Source of the DNA: Bacillota bacterium | GTDB lineage: Bacteria; Bacillota; Clostridia; Saccharofermentanales; Fastidiosipilaceae | Direction of reading: 5' to 3' | Length of the DNA stretch: 27,412 nt | NCBI GenBank assembly: GCA_023420715.1 | Contig: JAEZVR010000098.1 | Coordinates: forward strand, 1 to 27,412 | In this document: in pieces, positions 1 through 6,815 of the stretch | Layout of the letters: each line of letters begins with the position of its first letter | Position numbering within the stretch: position 1 is the first letter of the stretch | Made by a program: the position numbers and the translations under genes | The notes under the pieces: generated by a model | Seen by the model: only the letters and a program-made list of their open reading frames with translations | Database searches by the model: none | What the model was told of the DNA's origin: nothing

Positions 1-2631
1 CGCAACACCCACACGCGCATAAGGCAATAGGGTGCGAATCTGCTCTGCTTTTTCGTAGATATAACGGGTATCGTTATACAGATAGAAAATTTGTCCCCCC
101 CGTTCCAATTCCCGCTCAATGCCGCCTTGAATGACCGCTTCATCATATGCCATCACATGCGTTTGCACCGCACGCCGATCTTGAGGGGCTTCTTCGAGTA
201 AACTGATGTCTCGAATACCAGATAAAGATAGGTGCAAAGTCCTGGGAATAGGCGTTGCGCTCAAGGTTAGCACATCTACTGTCGGCGATATCTCTTTAAT
301 CTTTTCTTTGTGATCCACACCGAATCGCTGTTCTTCATCTACCACCAGCAAGCCTAAATTCTGAAACGAAATATCTTTGGATAATAGGCGATGTGTGCCG
401 ATCACGACATCCATCTCACCTGTTTTTAAACCTCTAACCACTTTCTTTTGCATCTCAGGCGTGGCAAATCGACTGAGCAAACCCACCCGAACAGGGAAAT
501 CTCCAAGACGCTGTTTAAAGGTCTCATAATGCTGCTGAGCCAAAACGGTTGTGGGCACAATCATAACCGCTTGCTTTCCAGCAACGGCACATTTGAACAT
601 TGCCCTAAAAGCAACTTCTGTCTTGCCAAAACCGACATCTCCACACAATAACCGATCCATCACCTTGGTCGATGTCATATCTTTAAAAATCTCATCGATC
701 GCCCGTAATTGGTCAGCGGTCTCTTCGTATGGAAAATCATCTGCAAAAGCCTGCTCCCAGGGTGTTAATGCCGGAAAAGCATAGCCCTTTATCGCCTGTC
801 GCTTAGCATAAAGTGCCACCAAATCGGTTGCCAATTGTTTAATACTACTTTTGGCGCGATCTTTTAACCGCTGCCAATCCTGACCGCCCAATCGAGAAAG
901 CTTTGGCTGACGGCCGCTAGTACCGATATACCGCTGAATCAAATCCAATGCTTTCATCGGCAAATACAAAACATCATCATTGGCATAGCGAATTTTGAGA
1001 TAGTCTTTTTTAATCTGCTGTTTTTCCAAATTGACGATGCCTTCATATCGGCCAATGCCATAGGATTCATGAACCACCAAATCGCCAATCGCCAATTCAC
1101 TAAATAAATCAATAATCGCCGTTCGGGATTTTGTCTGTTGTTTGCGAGCAACTTTGCCTGTTCCAAAAAGATCTGCCACCCCAAGCACAGAAAGCTTTGC
1201 AGCTGGATAATCGAAACCGCGGGACAAGGTCGAAATTTTAATCTCGGCTCGAATCCCATTTTCCTTTAACAGCACCGCAAGTTTTCCAGCGCGTTCTGAG
1301 GTATCGGCCATCAGATAAGTTGTCCAACCCTTTTTGACATGGGCATTTAAGGTTGCGATCAATTGATGTTCTTTTCCTCTAAACCCTTCACTTTCCCGAC
1401 CTTTAATCGATAAGGTCACCGCATTTGCCAAACCATTTTCCGATCCCTGAATGGCCGCAAAACTGATACATTTTTTTAATCGTATTAATGCTTTGAAAGG
1501 ATCCACAGACGACCACATGGCAGACTCTGCAACTGGCAAAGACTTCGCCTGATCGATCAATCGGCGCAATTGTCCCGTTTGGGATGCTGCTTCCGCATCC
1601 ATTTGTGCGCGCGTTTTGACCACTTCATCCACAAAGCATAAACATGTTTTGGGATTAAAATAAGACAATACATGCGCGCCTTCTGAATACATCACCCCAA
1701 GCCAACGATCTAGTCCTGGGAAATGTAGTCCCTGCTCAAAGCGCGAAATATCTTGCGCCAGCAGATCTAAAATCTGTTGGATATGATTTTGTGCTAAACC
1801 AGATTGACGAGCCAAAAGGCGCCAAGATGCCCCCCAGGATTTCATCTGATTCAATAGGTTTTCGCCTTGATCTGAAGTCGCAAAATCATAGGGTAAGACT
1901 TCCAAAGCTGGTGAGAGGCAAATACCTTCTGTCACCGTTTGAACCGTACGCTGATCATTTGGATCAAACAATCTGATTTGGTCAATTTGTGTATCGAAAA
2001 AAGATAGGCGGACGCCAAGATCATTTTGTTCTGCACCTTCTCCATTCGATGTTCTAAAGGCGATCGGATAGACATCGACAATATCCCCTCGCTGTGCAAA
2101 TTGCCCAGCTACTTCTACGCGCAAAACGCGCTCATAGCCCATCTGGCTCAATCTGCCAGCCAAGTCTTGGGGTGTCATCATCACATTAAAATCTATTTTT
2201 AAGCAGGCTTGTCGAAATCGTTCTGGAGCTGGTATTTTGGTGAGCAGTCCAGATCCAACCAAAAAATACAGCTGCTGCTTATCCCTATTTTGAGGATATA
2301 GACAATTAAAGAGCATCCGGATACGTTCATGTTCTAGTTTTCGATCTGTCGCATCCATCGTCGAAAAAGCCATCGGACGGGGACGCCAATAAATCGGCTC
2401 AATTTTCCCATCACTCAATGCAGCTACCGCTTCCCCCATTTTGCGCGCCGTCAAAAAATCTGCGACCAGTGCGATTGCTGGTACAGACTGCTCCAGAATG
2501 AGCGCTGTCATGATCAATGACTTTTGCACACTTGAGACATCAACAATATTGATCGGCTTATGCCCCAAGTGCCGACAAATTTCTAGATAAGCAGGATCTG
2601 TTTGACAGTGTTGAAGCATCGCCATCCTCAT
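1..2631 (-). CDS. mfd: Transcription-repair coupling factor Mfd (partial, C-terminus beyond left edge)
   Basis: Mfd is an ATP-dependent DNA translocase that displaces RNA polymerase stalled at lesions and recruits UvrA. The frame stays open from ATG 2631 to base 1, giving 877 residues; full-length family members are near 1,150, so roughly the last quarter is missing. Seen in order: a UvrB-like N-terminal region with RGDIVDVYPI near residue 180; a CarD-like RNA polymerase interaction domain with VVHESYGIGRYEG near 517; helicase motif I GDVGFGKT at 664-671; motif II DEEQ at 765-768; motif III LSATPIPRT near 796-804; and REL-RGGQ-FYLYN close to the edge. The ATG overlaps the pth stop in an ATGA, so translation is probably coupled to pth. 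In-frame ATGs at 2625 and 2619 are alternative starts. No frameshift was seen in the segments translated. Confidence 0.97.
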   Translation of the reverse strand, partial: MRMAMLQHCQTDPAYLEICRHLGHKPINIVDVSSVQKSLIMTALILEQSVPAIALVADFLTARKMGEAVAALSDGKIEPIYWRPRPMAFSTMDATDRKLEHERIRMLFNCLYPQNRDKQQLYFLVGSGLLTKIPAPERFRQACLKIDFNVMMTPQDLAGRLSQMGYERVLRVEVAGQFAQRGDIVDVYPIAFRTSNGEGAEQNDLGVRLSFFDTQIDQIRLFDPNDQRTVQTVTEGICLSPALEVLPYDFATSDQGENLLNQMKSWGASWRLLARQSGLAQNHIQQILDLLAQDISRFEQGLHFPGLDRWLGVMYSEGAHVLSYFNPKTCLCFVDEVVKTRAQMDAEAASQTGQLRRLIDQAKSLPVAESAMWSSVDPFKALIRLKKCISFAAIQGSENGLANAVTLSIKGRESEGFRGKEHQLIATLNAHVKKGWTTYLMADTSERAGKLAVLLKENGIRAEIKISTLSRGFDYPAAKLSVLGVADLFGTGKVARKQQTKSRTAIIDLFSELAIGDLVVHESYGIGRYEGIVNLEKQQIKKDYLKIRYANDDVLYLPMKALDLIQRYIGTSGRQPKLSRLGGQDWQRLKDRAKSSIKQLATDLVALYAKRQAIKGYAFPALTPWEQAFADDFPYEETADQLRAIDEIFKDMTSTKVMDRLLCGDVGFGKTEVAFRAMFKCAVAGKQAVMIVPTTVLAQQHYETFKQRLGDFPVRVGLLSRFATPEMQKKVVRGLKTGEMDVVIGTHRLLSKDISFQNLGLLVVDEEQRFGVDHKEKIKEISPTVDVLTLSATPIPRTLHLSLSGIRDISLLEEAPQDRRAVQTHVMAYDEAVIQGGIERELERGGQIFYLYNDTRYIYEKAEQIRTLLPYARVGVA

Positions 2632-3209
2632 CCTTTTAATCGCTGATTCACACGATTCATTGCCAATTGAATATCCGCGTCCATCCAATATTGAATGGCT
2701 TGGATTACTTTGGGAAAACAATCCCCGATTTTTTGCGCATCTGATTCTGAGATAACAGAAAGCACAAAATCGACCACAGACCAATTCTCAGGCAAGGGCC
2801 CAATGCCCAAACGCAGTCTTGGAAATGCTTGTGTCTTCAGATGCTGAATAACCGATTTCATGCCATTATGTGTCCCTGCACCACCACTCGAACGTAAACG
2901 CAACTGTCCAGCGGGCAGATCAAAATCGTCATAAATAATCATCACTTGTTGCGCTTCAATGCGGAAATAATTCATAAAGGCCGCCACTGCAAGACCACTG
3001 TTATTCATATAGGTTAGCGGCTTGACAAGATATAACTTGTGAGCACCAACTTTTCCAGTGCCGTAGAGACTTTGGAACTTGGTTTGATCTAAATGAATCT
3101 GAAAGGTCTCTGCACAAGCATCTAGCGCCATCCAGCCGCAATTATGATATGTTGCCTCGTAACGTTGTCCTGGATTTCCAAGCCCGACAATTAGATAAGA
3201 TGAAGACAT
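2628..3209 (-). CDS. pth: Peptidyl-tRNA hydrolase
   Basis: Pth cleaves the ester bond of peptidyl-tRNAs released from stalled ribosomes and recycles the tRNA in the cytoplasm. The 193-residue protein has the family signature GLGNPG (N12) followed by the catalytic His in YHNCGW (H22), TYMNNSG (M68, N69), the YDDFDLPAG loop (D94/D95) and THNGMKS (N115), which match the known catalytic and substrate-binding residues. I chose ATG 3209 over the upstream in-frame GTG 3215, because GGAG lies five bases before the ATG and would be overlapped by the GTG start. The usual SGGHNG reads AGTHNG here, a mild change. It is the first gene of a pth-mfd operon, a common pairing in Bacillota, and its stop overlaps the mfd start. 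Confidence 0.97.
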   Translation of the reverse strand: MSSSYLIVGLGNPGQRYEATYHNCGWMALDACAETFQIHLDQTKFQSLYGTGKVGAHKLYLVKPLTYMNNSGLAVAAFMNYFRIEAQQVMIIYDDFDLPAGQLRLRSSGGAGTHNGMKSVIQHLKTQAFPRLRLGIGPLPENWSVVDFVLSVISESDAQKIGDCFPKVIQAIQYWMDADIQLAMNRVNQRLKG

Positions 3210-3289
3210 AACCACTCCATTTTCTGCTGCTTTTGCCTCATTTCGGATAACAAGGGCGAGGCCAGATGCATGTCTTTGCGTATTTTTCT

Positions 3290-3298
3290 ATTGTATCA
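3290..3298 (-). promoter_or_regulatory. Candidate extended -10 promoter for pth-mfd
   Basis: On the minus strand TGA-TACAAT forms an extended -10 element (TGn plus a hexamer with one mismatch to TATAAT) about 80 bases upstream of the pth start. No good -35 hexamer sits at the right distance, which is common for extended -10 promoters. The cluster of TGTGGAAAA-like boxes begins about 15 bases upstream. Confidence 0.4.
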
Positions 3299-3313
3299 GC
3301 AATTTACGGGATT

Positions 3314-3379
3314 TTTTCCACATTTTACAACGGGAACGCCACTCAAAAATGTGGAAAATGTGGAAAACCTTGTGAATAA
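3314..3379. promoter_or_regulatory. Cluster of DnaA-box-like nonamers
   Basis: Four nonamers lie within 66 bases: TTTTCCACA (3314-3322), TGTGGAAAA (3350-3358 and directly adjoining 3359-3367) and TGTGAATAA (3371-3379). The last fits the TTATNCACA consensus exactly on the opposite strand; the others differ from TTATCCACA at one position. A fifth, TGTGGAAAA, is at 3537-3545. They could be DnaA binding sites or a repeated operator of another protein; the surroundings do not include dnaA or dnaN. Confidence 0.4.
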
Positions 3380-3552
3380 CTAATTCCAGCGGTTTCACGT
3401 TTTACAGAATGATTACCAGTTGTTGCGCTAAGGTTTCACAATCATGAATTTTTAAAAAAACAGTCTATAGGCTTCGGAAAATCACCCCTTTTGAGGCACT
3501 TAGCACCTGGAAGAACCGCTGACCGAGTATCTTTTTTGTGGAAAACCTTGTG
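3359..3552. repeat. 16-bp perfect direct repeat, copies 178 bp apart
   Basis: TGTGGAAAACCTTGTG occurs at 3359-3374 and again at 3537-3552 in the same orientation. Each copy begins with a TGTGGAAAA nonamer. The bases just after differ by one inserted T (AATAAC against TAATATC). The copies flank the nested inverted repeats described for this gap. Confidence 0.85.
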
Positions 3553-3652
3553 TAATATCACAAACTGGCCACCCACAATTTGCAGATTTTTTTCGATAGA
3601 AGTTCTATTTGAGCAATCACAATTCAGCATATGATCTAAGTGGAGGTGCCAA

Positions 3653-4099
3653 ATGATTCAACATATCCTGCTCGTGCCCCTACTGCTCTATCTAGCCATT
3701 GAAGATTTTAGAACGATGTCCGTTCCACGCTGGAGTCTACTATCTATTTTGGGTATTGCATTGGTGCAATATTGTCAAAGTGGCATCCAATTGCTGGTTG
3801 TAAAAGCTTGTCTCAGCCTATGTCTTTGCCTACCGCTTTGGTTGATAAACCACTTTCAGTCAAATCCCAAAATCGGCTTTGCCGACATTCTGTATTTGGC
3901 TTTTTTGATCTTGCAATTTCCCATACTGATCTCTTTTGGCATTATCAGCATCAGTTGTCTGCTTTTTTTGATTTCACGAGCCATAATTTGCGGATGGATG
4001 CACATCAAAAAACGATCGCTGATCAAAACACAATTGTCACCCTTTCTCCCATTTCTCGTGTTACCAACCCTCCCCAGCCTCTTTATATACAGCCTTTAA
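3653..4099 (+). CDS. Short A24-type prepilin peptidase-like membrane protein
   Basis: The 148-residue hydrophobic protein resembles the C-terminal catalytic half of type IV leader peptidases (A24 aspartic proteases of the inner membrane that process prepilins). The first motif, IEDFRTMSVPRW, carries D18 at the cytoplasmic end of the first helix. The second, KIGFAD, carries D78 at the place of the GxGD aspartate, with Ala for the second Gly. About five membrane segments are visible and the N-methylation domain of full-length enzymes is absent, as in other short A24 proteins. GGAGG lies a few bases before ATG 3653. No pilin or secretion genes are adjacent, so the substrate cannot be named. A paralogue with another membrane role remains possible. 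Confidence 0.7.
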   Translation: MIQHILLVPLLLYLAIEDFRTMSVPRWSLLSILGIALVQYCQSGIQLLVVKACLSLCLCLPLWLINHFQSNPKIGFADILYLAFLILQFPILISFGIISISCLLFLISRAIICGWMHIKKRSLIKTQLSPFLPFLVLPTLPSLFIYSL

Positions 4100-4158
4100 C
4101 GTCAGACCTTTCTGGTTGTCGTCGCACCGAAAGATGATGAACGTCGCAAAAGATCAAA

Positions 4159-4176
4159 ATAATTAAAAACAATTAT
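4159..4176. promoter_or_regulatory. AT-rich dyad upstream of perR-like gene
   Basis: ATAATT-N6-AATTAT is a perfect six-base dyad about 20 bases upstream of the candidate -35. It is AT-rich like Fur-family operators but does not fit the 7-1-7 PerR or Fur box, so it may be an operator or simply AT-rich promoter DNA. Confidence 0.25.
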
Positions 4177-4196
4177 CAAAAAGGTCTCAAAAATGC

Positions 4197-4224
4197 TAGA
4201 CAAAATCAAAAAAACAAGTACAAT
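4197..4224 (+). promoter_or_regulatory. Candidate promoter of the perR-like gene
   Basis: TAGACA at 4197-4202 and TACAAT at 4219-4224 are separated by 16 bases and lie 25 bases before the start codon. Both hexamers are one or two changes from the sigma-A consensus. Confidence 0.5.
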
Positions 4225-4248
4225 GTTCACAGATAAGAGAGAAAAGCT

Positions 4249-4644
4249 ATGCGACAGACGAAACAAAAACAATTTATTTTAGACACCTTTCTAGCTCATA
4301 ATGGTCATATGACGGCTGAGGATTTATATAATATTTTAAAACCAAACCATCCAAAGCTGAGTTTGGCCACGGTATATCGCAATTTAAATCAGTTTGCCCA
4401 ATTGGGTTTAATTAACAAATTAGATCTGCCCAATCATCCAACCCATTTCGATATCACTACCGCTCAGCACCATCATGCCATTTGTGAATGTTGTGGAAAA
4501 TTGATCGATATCGAGATGGATCAACTACCACATATCGAGCTGATCAAAAATCAAGGGAGATTCAAGGCGACTCACTTTAATTTGGTGGTATACGGTGTCT
4601 GTGAAGACTGTCAAAACCAGCAAGCCACTCAGGCAAGCTCCTAA
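4249..4644 (+). CDS. perR: Fur-family regulator, PerR-like peroxide sensor
   Basis: A 131-residue metal-dependent repressor of the Fur family. The N-terminal winged helix contains LSLATVYRNLNQFAQLGLI, the recognition helix region. C79/C82 and C118/C121 form the two CxxC motifs of the structural zinc site. Aligning by spacing to Bacillus subtilis PerR, the regulatory-metal ligands H37, D85, H91, H93 and D104 fall on H20, D68, H74, H76 and D87 here, all conserved. The Asp at the last position is the residue that distinguishes peroxide-sensing PerR from Fur-like Glu variants, so PerR function (oxidation-triggered derepression of peroxide defence) is inferred. A purine-rich AGAGAG precedes ATG 4249. 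It is monocistronic, followed directly by a strong terminator. Fur or Zur function is less likely but cannot be excluded from sequence alone. Confidence 0.8.
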   Translation: MRQTKQKQFILDTFLAHNGHMTAEDLYNILKPNHPKLSLATVYRNLNQFAQLGLINKLDLPNHPTHFDITTAQHHHAICECCGKLIDIEMDQLPHIELIKNQGRFKATHFNLVVYGVCEDCQNQQATQASS

Positions 4645-4655
4645 TAAAGCAAATA

Positions 4656-4691
4656 AAAACGGTCCGTTTCAGTTGAGAAACGGACCGTTTT
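4656..4691. terminator. Bidirectional intrinsic terminator
   Basis: A perfect 15-bp stem (AAAACGGTCCGTTTC paired with GAAACGGACCGTTTT) with a six-base loop sits between the convergent perR-like and IolH-like genes. It has an A-tract on one side and a T-tract on the other, so it can serve both strands. Confidence 0.9.
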
Positions 4692-4709
4692 CTTGATGAA
4701 ACCTTTTCT

Positions 4710-5594
4710 TTAAAGTCCCAATTCTTTTTCAATTCGTTCACGCGCTTCTACAGCCTGTTTATCCATCATTTCTGGATAACCAAAATAGGATACGCATGCA
4801 ATCGACTCACCGCCTACCTTAAACGTTTTATTAGCAAAATCCATCTCTCTTAAGGTTTCAAAAATCCCCTCAAAATCAACGTCACCTTCTCCCATTGCCG
4901 TATGCTGATGAACGGTGGCATCTACGCCCGGCGGGTTAACAATGTATCTACAATCCAAAACTTGATTTCGGGTATCGGCAAACAGCACGTGAGATAAATC
5001 ATCCCCGGCATATTTAAGCATGTGGCGCACATCGCCTTTTCCCTTGTCATAAAAGAAGCCATGTGGTGAGCTGTAAACATATTTAACGTGATCACTTCTA
5101 AAGTGTTTCACATAATCGCAGGTTTCGTCATTCAATTCACAAAAATCATAGGGATGGGACTGAATTTCACAACGAATGCCCTCTTTTTCGAAAATTGGCA
5201 ATAATTCCTCCATTGAACGGAAGAACATCCCATTACAAATTTCTGGCTGATTTGGATCTCCAGATAACTCTGTGTTGATCACCTGAACGCCTAGACGAAC
5301 GGCCACTTCGATTAAGGCTTTCCAATTGGCAACCGCATGGCGCCGCTGTTCCTCGGTAGGACCAGACCAGCGATAAACACAGATTAAAGATGAAATTTCT
5401 ACACCCGTATCTTTTAAAGCTTGCTTATATTCCTGCTCACATTCTTTGCTAAAAAGCGGATGCTTATAAAATGGATTGATACGCGGATGCGGCGATTGCT
5501 CAATATAGCGATAACCCCAGTCAGCAACCTTATAAACATAATCTTTGATCGTCATTTGCTTTGCTAAAACATCAACATCAAAAGCCAGTTTCAT
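4710..5594 (-). CDS. iolH: IolH-like sugar phosphate isomerase/epimerase (TIM barrel)
   Basis: A 294-residue protein of the xylose-isomerase-like TIM-barrel superfamily. Stretches such as SSLICVYRWSGP, SMEELLPIFEKEGIR, RYIVNPPG, and VHQHTAMGEGDVDF resemble, from memory, IolH of the inositol catabolic operons, whose exact reaction is not settled. Metal-ligand candidates include E139 region (NTELSGDP), the IQSHP histidine and the HQH histidine. ATG 5594 is the start: AAAGGAG lies six bases upstream, and the longer frame to 5669 would run through a leader hairpin without a ribosome site. It lies downstream of an MglA-type sugar ABC importer on the same strand, separated by that operon's terminator and its own leader, which suggests a role in using the imported sugar or polyol. 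IolE or IolI-type activity is an alternative. Confidence 0.7.
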   Translation of the reverse strand: MKLAFDVDVLAKQMTIKDYVYKVADWGYRYIEQSPHPRINPFYKHPLFSKECEQEYKQALKDTGVEISSLICVYRWSGPTEEQRRHAVANWKALIEVAVRLGVQVINTELSGDPNQPEICNGMFFRSMEELLPIFEKEGIRCEIQSHPYDFCELNDETCDYVKHFRSDHVKYVYSSPHGFFYDKGKGDVRHMLKYAGDDLSHVLFADTRNQVLDCRYIVNPPGVDATVHQHTAMGEGDVDFEGIFETLREMDFANKTFKVGGESIACVSYFGYPEMMDKQAVEARERIEKELGL

Positions 5595-5642
5595 ATCGTT
5601 CTCCTTTTCGATCTTAGTGCCATCAGTATAGCAAGCCATCAG

Positions 5643-5702
5643 AAAAAGCCTTCCATCATTCTTGCTCATATTTAATGCAAATAGAGATGACAGAAGGCTT
5701 TT
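5643..5702 (-). promoter_or_regulatory. Terminator-like leader hairpin before the IolH-like gene
   Basis: On the minus strand AAAAGCCTTC (5702-5693) and CATC (5689-5686) can pair with GATG (5657-5654) and GAAGGCTTTT (5653-5644), leaving a loop of about 28 bases. The right arm runs into a short T-run, about 50 bases before the start codon. It looks like an attenuator or a terminator of incoming transcription. Confidence 0.5.
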
Positions 5703-5734
5703 ATATCGGTTGATTTGTCAATTCTTGCGTTTAA

Positions 5735-5767
5735 AATAAAAAACGCTCAACCGTGGTTGAGCGTTTT
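5735..5767 (-). terminator. Intrinsic terminator of the sugar ABC operon
   Basis: On the minus strand a perfect 13-bp stem (AAAACGCTCAACC with GGTTGAGCGTTTT, 5767-5740) with a two-base gap is followed by TTTTTTATTTT. It begins four bases after the permease stop codon. Confidence 0.92.
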
Positions 5768-5770
5768 CGA

Positions 5771-6811
5771 TTAAGCTTGTTTACCCATCATCTTACGGTT
5801 ATCGAGCACGACAGCCAAGACAATGATGACACCCTTAACGATTTCTTGATAATAAGAAGAAACCGCCAAATAGATCAAAGCCGATTTTAGGATACCGAGA
5901 ATCAAAATACCTGCGATACAGCCGGAAACCTTACCAACACCACCGTTTTGTGAGATACCACCGATGGTTGCAGCAGCGATACCATCGAGTTCCCAGTTCA
6001 AACCGAGCTGAGGGTTACCAGCACCCGTACGACCAGCTGTCAATACAGCAGCCAAGCCGCAGAGCGTACCACACCAAGCGTAGATGGCTACGAGGTTTTT
6101 CTCCACTTTAACCCCTGCAACACGTGCGGCTTCTTTATTGCCGCCGATCGCATAAATGTTCCGTCCAAATCTGGTTTGGTTCAAAATAAACCATGCAATA
6201 ATCGCAACAATGATGAAAATTAAAACATTGGAATGCAATTTATTGTCGAGCCAATTGGTTTTACCAAACCAGTTAAAATCTTCACCCAACTGAGATACAG
6301 GGTTACCTTGTGTAATTAAAAGAGCCAACCCGCGTCCTGCGGACATGGTACCTAAAGTAGCAATAAAGGGATGGATTTTTGTGTAAGCGACCAATGATCC
6401 GTTGATCAAACCGACGATACAACCTGTTGCCAATCCGATGAGCAAGCAGACGACACCCGGCAATTGGGGACCACCTGGAATGATTCTTGCAGAGTATGCC
6501 ACGTTTTGAGCAAACATACCGGATACAACAGAGGACAAGGAGACAACCGAGCCCATGGAAAGGTCGATACCTTTAGAGATGATAACAAACATAACACCCA
6601 TGGCCAGCAGACCAGGACCAACCTCCGATTGGAAAATGTTTGTCACGTTTTGATAGGTCAAGAAGAAGGCACTGTTCATCGCCAGTGTGGCAATACACAT
6701 AACCACAATCAGACCAATGAGGATAACCCACATGCTGTTATCGCCCAAAATTTGACCAATGGACTTCTTTTCGTTACCCGATTTAATGGTGTGCGTGTTA
6801 TCGAGCGTCAT
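5771..6811 (-). CDS. Sugar ABC transporter permease (MglC/RbsC family)
   Basis: A 346-residue polytopic inner-membrane permease of the CUT2 class of sugar importers. Diagnostic stretches are KGIDLSMGSVVSLSS, INGSLVAYTKIHPFIATLGTM, FGRNIYAIGGNKEAARVAGV (the cytoplasmic ATPase-contact loop) and ELDGIAAATIGG. It resembles MglC more than RbsC along its length. The start is ATG 6811: a GGTGGGG site lies just upstream, while the longer frame to 6889 runs back into the ATPase gene. Only four bases separate it from the ATPase stop, so the two are translationally coupled. The last gene before the operon terminator. Substrate is not determined by the sequence; galactosides, ribose and inositol are all handled by this family. 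Confidence 0.92.
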   Translation of the reverse strand: MTLDNTHTIKSGNEKKSIGQILGDNSMWVILIGLIVVMCIATLAMNSAFFLTYQNVTNIFQSEVGPGLLAMGVMFVIISKGIDLSMGSVVSLSSVVSGMFAQNVAYSARIIPGGPQLPGVVCLLIGLATGCIVGLINGSLVAYTKIHPFIATLGTMSAGRGLALLITQGNPVSQLGEDFNWFGKTNWLDNKLHSNVLIFIIVAIIAWFILNQTRFGRNIYAIGGNKEAARVAGVKVEKNLVAIYAWCGTLCGLAAVLTAGRTGAGNPQLGLNWELDGIAAATIGGISQNGGVGKVSGCIAGILILGILKSALIYLAVSSYYQEIVKGVIIVLAVVLDNRKMMGKQA

Positions 6812-6815
6812 TGTT

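Larger units (their letters stand above)
3210..3652. other. Gene-free stretch with repeats and possible structured RNA
   Basis: No convincing gene lies between pth and the divergent peptidase gene. The stretch holds a candidate pth promoter, five DnaA-box-like nonamers (3314-3379 and 3537-3545), a perfect 16-bp direct repeat TGTGGAAAACCTTGTG (3359-3374 and 3537-3552), and between the repeat copies three nested inverted repeats. These are CAGCGGTT/AACCGCTG (3387-3394 with 3514-3521), CCAG/CTGG (3416-3419 with 3507-3510) and GCTAAG/CTTAGC (3427-3432 with 3499-3504). A small inner hairpin GCTTC/GAGGC lies inside, and a CTTTTTT run at 3531-3537 follows. A 62-codon minus-strand frame (3442-3630) has no Shine-Dalgarno and no recognisable motif, and I treat it as non-coding. 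Confidence 0.6.

Noticed and set aside
3442..3630. 62-codon minus-strand reading frame in the gap after pth
   Set aside because: No Shine-Dalgarno, no recognisable motif, and it runs across the repeats and inverted repeats of the gap.
3210..3652. Chromosomal replication origin
   Set aside because: DnaA-like nonamers are present, but no dnaA, dnaN, recF or rpmH neighbours are in the window; kept only as a nonamer cluster.
5595..5669. Longer N-terminus for the IolH-like protein starting at 5669
   Set aside because: It would start inside the leader hairpin without a ribosome site, whereas ATG 5594 has AAAGGAG at ideal distance and matches the family N-terminus.
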